Origin: Phytophthora quininea
Lineage: Eukaryota > Oomycota > Peronosporomycetes > Peronosporales > Peronosporaceae
Direction of reading: 5' to 3'
Assembly: GCA_011947345.1 (NCBI GenBank)
Contig: JAAVTG010000579.1
Span: forward strand, 1 to 64,000
Length of the DNA stretch: 64,000 bases
Made by a program: the position numbers and the translations under genes. Positions 44,415 through 55,133 of the stretch are shown in pieces (the first letter of the stretch is position 1; each line of letters opens with the position of its first letter). Below the pieces are notes generated by a model. That model worked only from the letters and a program-made list of their open reading frames with translations. It was not told where the DNA came from and did no database searches.

Positions 44415-44429
44415 CCGAGCCAGGGAGGC
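44415..44429 (+). promoter_or_regulatory. Candidate polypurine tract of the Copia element
   Basis: The bases ccagggaggc directly precede the 3' LTR. The purine core AGGGAGG is short but correctly placed. Confidence 0.45.
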
Positions 44430-44686
44430 TGTTGAGGTTGAGGCTCGTCATGCCCACTTGAAGTTTGTATTGATTAACACCGATCTTATCCTATACAAAC
44501 CGAAGTGCTTGTCAATCTCCATGTGACTCAATGACTGCAGCATTTAACGGTTGGCAGTCACTGCAATTGTTGTAACACGTGTCCTGCTCCCAAAGCAGTC
44601 CATTTAATGCATAATATCACTTCTTCTTTTACCTTCTTCTACTCAAGCTCTACTCTTCAAGTCCCCTAAGCAGTGCACCCGCAATA
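44430..44686 (+). repeat. Copia 3' LTR
   Basis: 257 bp, matching 37860-38117 with two substitutions and one indel, and followed by the duplicated GATCC at 44687-44691. Confidence 0.9.
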
Positions 44687-44691
44687 GATCC

Positions 44692-45343
44692 GACCTGCAA
44701 TCGAGTAAAACGCGGAAGATCCGCACCATCCGAAGCCACAAGAGAGGTCGATAATCACGTGATTATCGAACACAAATTCAACATGTGCACATCGTTAGCG
44801 TTCATCGGCACATGTCGGACAACTCTGGAAACGTCTCCCAGCATAAGCAAAATTTCCGCGTGAGGATGCAAGGTCCGCAGCTCGTGAATACGCGTTGCGA
44901 TGTCCCGAGATGGGTTGTAGGAAATCGGGGGAAGTGCGTTGATTCTGTGGAATTGATCACCAAGAATCCGTAGGGAATAGAAAATTGTTGGTAACGTGAA
45001 TGTCGTCGTCACCTTTGTTGACGACACCGACCGGACTCAGAAAGATTTCCGGCCACAGATCGAGCGCATCGTGCTCGAGCACCAGATATCTTCCTTGTTG
45101 CCGGTCCTTGTGAATATGCCGTCGTACCTTCTCAGCTTGAGACTCCGTTACGCGATGATTGTCTGGGCGAATTGCTTGCTGGGGTGGTTTGTTGGCCTTC
45201 CAGCACGGGCGAACACCGTGACGAACGATACCATTCCACTGACGATAAACATTGTGAAAAGATCGGTCACCAGGCAGTTCTAATTCACGGAGTGCCTTGT
45301 TAGGAAAAGTATCGATCGCAGTTTCTCCATGGATTTGCCGCAC
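44692..45343 (-). pseudogene. DIRS-like element, proximal part: reverse transcriptase N-terminal region
   Basis: The minus strand reads ESQAEKVRRHIHKDRQQGRY, LVLEHDALDLWPEIFLSPVG, VVNKGDDDIHVTNNFLFP, INALPPISYNPSRDIATRIH, HPHAEILLMLGDVSRVVRHV (the LxxGDVxxAFRHV block of DIRS reverse transcriptases) and then IIDLSCGFGWCGSSAFYSIA right at the Copia insertion. The sequence continues at 37854 downwards. Frame changes are present near 44960 and 44760. Confidence 0.75.
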
Positions 45344-45851
45344 AAACTTCGATAACGAGAGGTTTGACCGGCGAACCAGTAGCGAAAGAAATTTAACTTG
45401 AGCTACGTCTACCTGAGTGTCATCGGTTGCCGGAGCTTGTGCAATCAGTTCGAATGGTAATGCATACGCAGGCAGCCGTTGAGATACTTCGCACAGAGAT
45501 GGTGACCCCTTTGCCAGACAGAATAGCCTCCACTGGCATTATTCCCCGCACACCTGATCCTGGTATTTCGTCTCTCAGAAAAACACTACTCGAATCACAT
45601 GAAATGATCGCAAAAGCACGAAATGACCCGTGCCTTCTCAGGCCCAACGTACCCAAAGTAGCCGATTGTAGCCGCTTGGACAGCAGAAACCAGTAGGCGC
45701 TGTTTTGTTTCATCTTCGTCGTGTCTTCTTCGCCAGGAAGGATCACATTGAAAGCCTCGAGTTGCTCCAAATACTGCCCGATGGCAATACCACCCGGATC
45801 AATCGCGACGATTGTACGAACACATAATCCTGCATACTGTGTCTGGGGCAC
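45344..45851 (-). pseudogene. Probable upstream (gag-like) region of the DIRS-like element
   Basis: A minus-strand frame of 143 codons (45420-45851; VAIDPGGIAIGQYLEQLEAF, NSAYWFLLSKRLQSATLG) lies directly upstream of the RT. No known motif was found. Assignment is by position only. Confidence 0.3.
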
Positions 45852-48800
45852 CTTCTAAAAATGTCTCTCGACCATGGAATTCTTGAAGTTTCTATCACAG
45901 TTGCACAGAACGTGTTGGTATGCGAGATAGGACAAAGAGTCGAGTAGCACTGCCCAAACACGTACACGCATCAACTGGTCCTTCGTCACTGAAGAGGGCG
46001 TCGTCGGATTTTCCGGGTCGGAAGTCAGCTTCATACCGGACGGTCACAGCTTGTCCTGTCACAGTTCTTTGATTCCGCTGACAGCGAGACTATCTAGGGC
46101 ACTATCCACGCCATCTTAACAGCAGATGCGAGCCATTATCATAGAAGGATCATTTGCCCAAGATCTGGATCCATTTGACGTACGCAGGACCCAGCAGCAC
46201 ACAGAGTGCCCGCTCGCCCCGGCAATCATAGCTACTAACCGCCAGAATATGCGCAAGAATCTGCTTTCAGCGTCGTTCAAATGCCGTTTCCTAGCCCTTG
46301 CCTCTTTTCTCAGTGCCACGTGATTTTGACCGCTGCGTTAAACGCTATGAAAAAAGCAAAAACAAGTTCGTGAAGTTTTCCCTATCTTCTCGTAAGTACA
46401 TGTTACACTCACCTATCCCACAAGAGTCGTCCAGTGTAGTCTGGCGTCCTTTCCAGCCATTTCGGGGTTTTCTCGGTAGCGCGACTGCTGGTAGGTACTG
46501 TGCTTGAAGCGCCGTTCAATTTCGTAAAACGCGGGGTAACCATCTGTGATTACTATGATCGATCGCGTTTCCGCACAAGGCGTGAATGTGCCGTCGCTAA
46601 AAGGAAAAGCGTCGGCTGATTCGGACCTGTGGTTTCTTGGGCTGAAGGCGAATTCAATAGTGAGTGTATTAGAGGTTTAAGGTTGCGGTGGTTACAACTG
46701 CTGCTGCTCTAGTCGTTGGCAACCGCTCTAGCGGTTGCTCTCTGGGGTTGTTTCTGGAGGTGTTTCAAGTCTGGGAATGTTCCTGCGCCACAGGACCAAA
46801 CCTTCGGCGGTTTTACTCTCGACGAGCTCGTTGCAAGATGTCAATGCGGCTGATACTGATAGAGCGAAGCGCAGGCGCTCAATCGTTCATTTGATGTGAT
46901 TCAAAGTAAGTCTGAGTTATCTAGGCTAGTAATAGGCGGGTTTCTATCAATTTTGACGCTGCCCTCATATGTCACTTGTTTTTGCGGTGTAGAGTTGCAG
47001 TCGAGGAACCGTCTAGATATGTCTCCCAGAAACGCGCTTTCTCTAACGAACCATTATTTTCTGTGGAAGGATACTTGATACGACATGAAAACAATGTCAT
47101 GAGCATTGACGAGAGCTTCTTGACACAGCACCACGGCCTGATGTTCCGTAAACTTGACACCTTGTTGTTGCCACACACACACACCTTTGCAATGGTCGAT
47201 ACTGCGGCAGTTGACAGTGAATTGGCTCGTACATAGCCATTATCTGGTTCAATACCGGTTCGCCTAGACCGTACGAACGCTAAAGTCTACTTTCAAGACC
47301 CCGGGACGTCATTTTACATGAATACTCCTGGAAGCAATGCCTAAGAAGCCCCACCGTCAGGGTTCCTGGCAGTACCTCATTCGGTGGATGAGGAGAATCC
47401 CACCTGGAAACCGCTAGAAATTTTACATGAAGTATCAGGGCTAGGTAATCACTTGACGTGAAGAAACCGCGACAATCCAACAAACGCCGACGTGTTACAA
47501 GCTATCAGGTAACATAATTCAACGCACACGCAAGCGCAACGGATACCGCAACTAATTCACATAAGCTATTTTATTACTGAAGTGCGGTGAAGTAATATGG
47601 AAGACTTTGTCATGGAAATGTGTCAGACAAAGCCAAGTCAAGAGATCACAACTAGCTTGATAAAGTTACAGCACTGTCGGATCAAGCAATAAACGGTGAG
47701 CATGTGAATCCCAATCTAGACGTTCTGGAACTACGACCTGGGCAACCCCTCGTCATCCACTTGGCTAGTAACCACCACTAGCAACGGCACGATCACTTCC
47801 ACAAACTGATTCTCCCTCATGTCGAGGAAGCATCAGTACTGGCGGAGACGCAGAGGCAGAAGCTCGACTCGAGAGAAAACTAAATGCTACTTTTGTATCG
47901 CGATGAGGTCTTCCGATTGGTCGTTCCTCGCTACTTACCCCTAAAAGAATCCCTACGTCCTATGCGTCCTCTAAAACGCATGCGTGGAATTGAGCGCACG
48001 CTGTCCTTTTTCATTTTTAACACACGAAAAACGCATGCGTCCGATTGAGAATGGGCCTTTGCCATCGTGCGCACAGCCGCAATTGCAAAGGCCACCCTAT
48101 CTTTCCGCACAGTTACAGCAGCTAGTCTTGCTGGTACGGTCCTACCAGACAACCCGAAGCCAGAACTTCGAGAAATACAATTTCAGTTGCAACCGGCTGG
48201 CTGGGATCTCCGTATTGCTATTCCGCAGCGTTCATGTTGTGCCGTGTTGCTTCATTTGACGTCTTTTGAGCTGATTGTATTTCCTCATTATTATGATGAC
48301 CTTTAAAATATATCTGTTTGTTTTTCTGAAAGGCTAATATAACGACAAAATAAAGCGTTTCCAGTTCACTCAACGACACCAGCATTGCAGTATTTTCGGC
48401 GAGTTTGTAAATACCATTTGGCGGTACATTTATTTCAACTGAGAGGTGAAAAGAATTCCTGCAGTAGTCAAATTCTTGTTACGAGGAAGTTTCGCGGATA
48501 GAACTTGTCTGCTTCCACATTGAAGCGCTTTGCTTCAGTAACTTGCTACCATCTCGGCCACATCCCTTTGGTCGACCCGCGCTGCTCACCGCTGTTCGTC
48601 AGCATCGGGTTTCGCGCGCCGCGAAAGAGGCGTCCGTCATCTCTTCCATGCATGGTAGCTGCCGCATCCCGTAGCCAGCCAGCACTTCTGGGCCGGATGA
48701 TGCCGAGGCATCGCTTGCGCGGCTTGAAGCGCGACTTGCGACTTGTCAAATGAGCGATAAGATCTGGATTGTCGACGAGCACCCGGCTTTCGCCGATCCT

Positions 48801-49872
48801 TCTCGTCCGCTTCTCCGGCACAGTTTCGATGCTGTCGTGCCTGCAAATTGCGCACGCACTCGCCTCGACGCGACGGCGGGCGGGCGGGCGGCAATCACCA
48901 CTGGGCTGACGAGTTCTTTGCCAGCCAGCAAGCTCGAGGGTGTAGTTGTGCTGCATTCTGCTCACCTTTTGGTCGCCCCAACTGGCGCGTGACGCACGTA
49001 CATGTATGCTGTACTGTAGTATGCCGTTGAACAGGCTTTTGGACCGAATACCGAGGCAGACGAGGCGGCACGAGAGCCCGGCGGTTTTCGCAAGTTGCCC
49101 ACGACTTCAAGATTGCGGCCGTGCCATCTCGTCGGCGGCAATATGTCCGCTGACTGACTGTGAGTCTCCGTCGCGAGGCCGGAGACCAGAGAGAGAGAGA
49201 GTTGATCTCGACGGGCTGTGTTTCGCTTGTTCAGTATGCTAGAGATATCTTATCCGCATCCGAAGCAGCGCCGCCCGGCCCAAGCTTCTCCCTCGCAGTG
49301 GCCATTCCACTGTGGTATTCCGACCGTGGCCATAAAACTCGCCCGTCAAAATCCCCAGAAAATCGGCCAAACATCTTGGCGAAAGTTGTGAGTTTGACAC
49401 TGGAGGACTTGACGCGACACCAAAGGCCTCGACGCGACCGAATGCAGCGGGCTGCAGGCCAGCGCTCGCCCTGGTTTGGCCCGGACGGTTCCGGCCTGTT
49501 GTATGCGAAAGTGGTTGTGCACACTCGGACCGAGAATTCGTGGTCACCGGTATGTTGGACTTGGTTTCAGTATACCCGCGACCGTTTACCGGGCCGCTTT
49601 TTGCGTCAACTTCTTTTTCTATGTACCGCGTAGCAGGTGCATCGCCCAACTTCAGCTGCTGCGCGCAGTGGCACCCGCGGGCCCGCAGTGGAGAAACGCT
49701 CTCATCGCCTCGCGCCGAGAAGCACGTCGCCTTCAGGCGCTCACAATCCTACAGACAGCGAGCTGCGGCTTGTCTGTCCACAAGTGTCTGTCTGCCAGCA
49801 GCCGAGTGTCAACCCCCGACTGGCTCGTTGTTGGGCGCTTCTCGGCTTCTTCGCGGTACAATTCCCTCCGCC
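45852..49872. other. Region without recognisable genes
   Basis: A minus-strand stretch around 46430-46560 reads like a protein fragment (VITDGYPAFYEIERRFKHST) but its family is unknown to me. A plus frame at 46976-47236 is unassigned. Two copies of the 10-bp palindrome ACGCATGCGT occur at 47976-47985 and 48031-48040 within a short direct repeat. From 48500 to 49870 the DNA becomes GC-rich with overlapping random frames; its last part should contain the formin promoter. Confidence 0.4.
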
Positions 49873-52800
49873 ATGGCGCCCTCCTTCCTCTCGATGCTCA
49901 TGGGCGCGTCGGACAAGCGGAGTAGCGGCGGCAATCGCAACAATGATGGACTCCCCACGCTCAGCTCCATGGCCCCGCCCCCCACACAGCAACCGGGCAG
50001 TTCGGGCTGCCCGTGACAGGCTTCCAGCGGCCCGTGTTCGGCCAACAGACGGCCGAAGCAGACGCCGACTGGAACGACCAAAAGGTGCAAGATTTCTTCC
50101 GACATACGGCGTCCCCAGCGGACGCCTCCAGTGACAGCAACCCCACAGACGACGACGTCAAGAACACGCAGAACGACGACGACAAGGCTATCGATGTGAG
50201 GGACCTCGTCAAGCAAAACCCCGCCACCAAGAGCCGAGGCTCGTCGGCCACATCGTCCACAAGCTCCGAGGACAACCAGGAGCGCGGCGTGGGGCGGGGG
50301 CGACTACAGAGCGCGCTGGAAGAGCTCCTGGCACGGCAGCGGAATGACAGCTCCGAGGAGGAACAACCAGACGTAGAACCGGTGGTGGAACGGCCCGCAC
50401 GGAAGAAACGCTCGCACTTGGACTCGTTCGACAGCATGATCGACGTCCGACTGGAGGACGACGACGACGGCTACGACTCGGCCTACTCCACGCCGGCGCG
50501 GTCAAGAAACAACAGCGAGGACTTTTTCGGCGGCCCCGGCCTGCTGGAGATGCTCTCGCACCGGCATATGCCCGCGGGTGTGGAGCACCACGCCAGTGTA
50601 GCAGACATGCTCGCCATGCGGCCGCTGCCCAGTTCGATGGAGCGAGACAGCGAGTCTACGGACTGGGAAGAAGCCCCAGCAAGAAATTCGGAACAAGAAG
50701 AGCAGACCTCCACGAGGGGTCCAGTCACTGAAATGGATCGGAGTAATGTGCTGGCCGAAATGCTTGCCAAGCGAGCTGCTCCATCATCAAGCAGCGACAG
50801 CTCGGAGCCGGCAACGAAGAGCTCGAAGCCGAATCCGTTGGAAGCGATGCTGGCGAAGCGGGCTGCCCCTCTGCAGAGAGCAGTGCTCCGAAGAAGGTTA
50901 ATCCATTGGAGGCGATGTTGGCGAAGCGGGTGGCCCCGCCGTCCGCTTCGACAACCCCAGCAAAGTCTGCAGAGGAACCCAGCGGTGGTGCGCACCCACT
51001 GGCGGCCATGCTACAGCAGCGACAATTTGCGCAGCAAGCCCCGGCAGAGACAGACAACTTGAAGGACCAAACGCTTTTGAAGGACCATCCGACGTACTCG
51101 AAGTATTTCAAAATGCTCAAGGTGGGTCTTCCGCCCCGGTCGTGAAGCACAAGATGCTGAGCGAAAATGTGGACCCGGCCATCTTGGATATGGACCCAAA
51201 CAAGCCGTTGCCTGAAGTATCGCCCCCGGTCTCGACCCTGAAGCCGAAGCTGCGTACCAGGCTCAGCTCAAGGAGTACAACGAGAAGCACGGCAAGTACT
51301 TGCAAATGGTGAAAGTTGGCCTTCCTCCGGCGGTTGTGGAGCACAAAATGCGGATGGATGGTGTGGACCCGGAGTGGCTCAATGGTCCGCCAAAGCGGCC
51401 TGAACCAAAGGCGGCACCCCTGGAGAACCGACGGAGGAGGAACGCGCAGCTCACCGGAAAAAGTATCACAAGTACTTCAACATGCTCCGTATGGGTTTAC
51501 CGCGTGGCGCCGTCGAACACAAGATGAGGATGGCTGGCGTCGATCCGAAGGAGCTGGACGGTCCCCAGACTGCCGCAGCGACTCCTGCCGAGCAGCCAAA
51601 GCCGAAAACGCTGAAGCGCAAAGATTCGATCCGCAAGAAGCTGCACTGGGAAGGAAAAAAGCACCGTACGCGTCGTGATAGTCTGTGGGGTCGCTGTCTT
51701 TTGATGGAGACATTAAAGAGGCTGTGCAGATCTCCGAGGAGAGCCGCGCGATGATGGAGAAGTTGTTTGTCAAGTCGCTTACGGAGAACAAGAAGCGCAA
51801 TTCCTCGGCCGAGACGGAAGGTGCCGCTGCTAAGAAGAAGAAGGCGATGGTTCAGCTCATTGACATGAAGAAGTCGCAGAACATCGCCATCACGTTAGCG
51901 CGGATCAAGCTGACCTATCCTGAGTTGAAGCGCGAGATCTTGGCGATGAGCCCGACGGTTCTCTCTCCTTCCCAAGTGCGGTCGCTCATGGACATGTGGC
52001 CCGACCGGAAGGAACAGGAAGCTGTGAGTGCCTTCAAGGGCGACATGGCCTCGATTGGTGCTGCTGAGAAGTTTCTCGTGGAGGTGCGCAGTGTGCCTCG
52101 CTTCCGCGAGAAACTCGGGTGCCTGGTATTCAAGCAGGAGTTCCCGTCCCGCGCGCAGGAGCTGCGCAAGTCGCTGAACCTCGTGATTCGCGGCGTGCAC
52201 CAAGTGTGCTCAAGCGCAGAACTGCGGCAACTATTTATTTATATTTTGCAGATCGGCAATCTGCTCAACTTCGGCGACACCGAAGGAACGACCGATAACG
52301 GCGTGGATGCCTTCTCCTTGGGCTCGCTGGTCAAGTTCTCGCAGACCAAGGCTTTCGTGGGCGGCATCACCTTTTTGCAGTACGTTGTGCAGTCCATCGA
52401 GCGCGACGTGCCTCACCTCGCGCACTTCTACAAGGACATCGACCTCATCGCCAAATGTAGCAAGGTGGCGTTCAGCTCGCTCGCGTCGGAGAAGAACGCG
52501 CTGGAGGCTGGCTTGAGAAGCTTCGTCGCGAGGCGGAGGTCACCATGGACGACACTCCGGCCTCAACCGATGCCGAGGAGGCCGCCATGATGGAGTACAC
52601 GAGCACTCTGAAAAAGTTTTGCAAAGAAGTAGAGAGCGAGTTGTCTGCGCTACAGGAGCTGATGGACGACCTGAATTCGGCCAAGGAGCATTTCCTCGAG
52701 TACTTCGAGGAGGAGGACACGGAGGACGAGCTGGACGTGTTGCTGTCGCACATTGCCAACTTCACGAGCGAGTACCGTCGCGAGCACAACAAGTACCTGG

Positions 52801-53135
52801 CCAACATGAAGAAGGACATGATGGGTCTGTACTCCAAGTTCTCGCCCGAAAAGAACCCCGTCAAGCCCGCGGAGCCCAAGCAGGAGCCCAAGGCGCCGCA
52901 TGGAAAGATGCACCACAGCGCCAAGCACCCGCACGGCCACCACCACAGCCGGAACGCCGCCCACCCTCACCGGACGTCGTTGCCTCCGCAGATCGACCGC
53001 CCCCAGCCGTTGCGTCAGATGCACCACGCTCGAGTGCTCCACCTCGAGGTCCCGCAAGACGACGACATGGACGACGTCTCGTCGACAGCGTCCATGTCTC
53101 CCAAGACCAGCGCAGTTTTGTCCGGCCCGTTGTAA
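49873..53135 (+). CDS. Formin (FH2 domain) with WASHC3-like repeats, many frameshifts
   Basis: The start MAPSFLSMLMGASDK is followed by an acidic, Ser-rich N-terminus. Four short motifs of the type LxxMLAKRxAP occur between 50570 and 51020. Three copies of a longer motif follow, YFKMLKVGLP..VVKHKM, YLQMVKVGLPPAVVEHKM and YFNMLRMGLPRGAVEHKM, each followed by (D/A)GVDP or NVDP; this resembles the C-terminal motif of the WASH-complex subunit CCDC53/WASHC3. The FH2 domain runs from about 51590 (IRKKLHWEGKK) to 52900 (ILQIGNLLNFGDTEGTTDNG, FSLGSLVKFSQTKAF). FH2 dimers nucleate and track actin filament ends. No proline-rich FH1 is visible. The frame changes at least seven times (for example near 49996, 50870, 51125, 51250, 51440, 51690, 52515), mostly by one base. 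Confidence 0.85.
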
Positions 53136-53715
53136 GTTATCGCCGCTCTTCCAGCGAGCACTGTCCGTAATGTCCACTGTAATTATCAACCCCAAAAGCT
53201 ATGAAGTTGCAATCGCAGCGGCTGTTGTATGTTCATGAACTCTATTCCAACGCATGTTGTCGTGGTCGCCCTACGGGCCGTCAGGTAGGACACTCCACTG
53301 CAAAGCGCTTCTTCGCTTCTTTGTGGCGTTGTGGATCGGCAGCTTTGATGACGGCCAGAAGCAAGAACGACCATCGTCACCGTCATCCTGGCAAACGAAG
53401 CAAATGGTCCAAGAAACCAAAAAGACGTTGAAATTCATTGCGCTCGATTCACCGTTAAATACTGGACATGGTTCACGTAGACTACGACACTAGACGACAC
53501 TGATGAATACCAGCTAGACACACTTACGACATATACACTCGAGCGATACACGAGCTTGGGTTGTCCGGCCTTTAGTGGCTCGGCTCCTTGATCCGTTTCC
53601 TTCCCCTCCTCATCTTCCGTTGAATGAGGGAACACGATAAATGATGACTTGAGCCTTGGACAGCAGAGAGGAGAAGTGGAGTGGCAGCCGAGCAGGAATA
53701 CAACCTCCATCGACT
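53136..53715. other. Spacer between convergent formin and zinc-repeat genes
   Basis: Holds the 3' ends of two convergent genes. No coding frame, RNA gene or repeat was seen. Confidence 0.5.
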
Positions 53716-55133
53716 TTAGACGGTCAGCGCCTCAGGCTTGGCACCCGCGTTGGCCATCTCGTTTTGCTTGTCCTCACGGATGTGCATGGTGCACATGCCC
53801 TGGTTGCGAGACAGCTTCTTGCAGCCCTCGACCTTGCAGAGGCGGCCACGTCGGTGCACCTCGCAGAAACCTCCGCCACGGTCGGTGCGCACGCAGCCCT
53901 CAATCTTGCAGTTGCGAAAACCTCCGTGAGTGGCACAGAAGTTGCCGCGCTGGGCTCCCTTAGGGCAGCCAGCAGCCTGGCAGCGCTTGCCGCCTCCGTG
54001 GGCACGGCACAGACCGCCGCCTTGGCTGGACTTGTTGCAGTTGGGGAATTTGCAGCGCGCGCCGCCGCCGTGGGCCTTGCACAGACCGTGCGACTGAGCC
54101 GCCTTGGCGCACCCTCCTCCTTGCACTTCTTGCCGCCACCGTGGCCGATGCAGAAGTCTCCATTCTGGCTCGACTTCTTGCAGCCTTCGATGCTGCACTT
54201 GCGGCCACCACCGTGGGTCTTGCAGAAGCCCTTGGAGCGCACGCGGCGCTCGCACCCGGCCACCTTGCACGTGGCCATGCTCTTGGGGGAGCGCGTGGTC
54301 GGCTTGATGTGAGCAGTCACAGACGCCTGGGCAAACTGGTCCAGCTCGGATGAACGGAAAAGCATCTCCTGCTCGATCTCAGGCAGCAGGCGGTCGAGCG
54401 AGTCGAAGGCCGACTCGATCTGCTGGATGTCCTGAGGCATCCCCGGTAGTGCGGGTTTGGCGCCGGAAGAGTTGTTGGCGAAGACGGCGTAGGCGAGCGG
54501 GTCCAGGTCGTCCATTGCAAGCTTGCTGTTGTGGTCGCCCGACGTGAAGGCGATGGGCTCGACGTTCATTGCCGACGAGGCCGAGACGGGTTCCTGCTTG
54601 ACCACGCGCGGGGTGGACACTGGGTAGTGCAGCGGCTGCTGCTGACCCATGCTGATCTCAAGGAGGTGCTGCATTTCGTTCACGCGCACCTGGCGGGGCG
54701 GCATCGACATGCTCATGGCCGGCTGGTACTGCTGCTGCTGCATGACTGTGACGTATCCATGGCTGTGATGCCGAGACAAGGTCGGCGGCACGCCCATGGC
54801 GAACGAAGTCTGCGGCTGCTGAGCGAACTGCGGGGTGTGCACCTGGCGGGGCATAACCACTGGCATGGACGTGTGACGGGTGAGCACGGCCGGCGGGCAC
54901 GCGAAGGCGTACTGCTGCGGGGCCGCCGCGTACTGCGGCCGCGACGCGGCCGTCCAGGCGTCGACGTCGCAGCCCATCATGCCCATGTCGCCGAGCAGCA
55001 TGTCCGAGTACTGGGTCTGCTGCTGCGGCTGGTTCATCTGAAGGGGCTGCAGTGACCGCACCGTCTTGCTGCTGTTGCTGCTGCCGGTCCGTTGCTGACT
55101 GGCGTCGGCTTCCGGGACGCTCTCGATGGACAT
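53716..55133 (-). CDS. Protein with seven WRKY19-type zinc-binding repeats
   Basis: The N-terminal 270 residues are Gln/Met/Pro-rich (MSIESVPEADASQQRTGSSN; PQYAAAPQQYAF), typical of an activation region. Seven tandem units of about 24 residues follow with the pattern CxxxGCxxxxxxxGxCxxHGGG: CKVAGCERRVRSKGFCKTH, CSIEGCKKSSQNGDFCIGH, CKEEG..AKAAQSHGLCKAH, CKFPNCNKSSQGGGLCRAH, CQAAGCPKGAQRGNFCATH, CKIEGCVRTDRGGGFCEVH and CKVEGCKKLSRNQGMCTMH. Such repeats occur in oomycete proteins annotated as WRKY19-like; they are not WRKY domains. One base is missing in unit 3 near 54113. DNA or RNA binding is inferred. Confidence 0.75.

Larger units (their letters stand above)
37860..44686 (+). mobile_element. 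Full-length Ty1/Copia LTR retrotransposon carrying an antisense H3-tail ORF
   Basis: LTRs of about 258 bp (37860-38117 and 44430-44686) start TGTTGAGG and end CAATA. The target duplication GATCC lies at 37855-37859 and 44687-44691. Inside are gag with a zinc knuckle, protease, integrase, RT and RNase H on the plus strand in Copia order, then a 1.6-kb 3' region with an unrelated ORF on the minus strand (43017-43820). The LTRs show three differences, so insertion is fairly recent. Pol has at least three frame changes and one stop. The element sits within the RT of a DIRS-like element. Confidence 0.95.
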
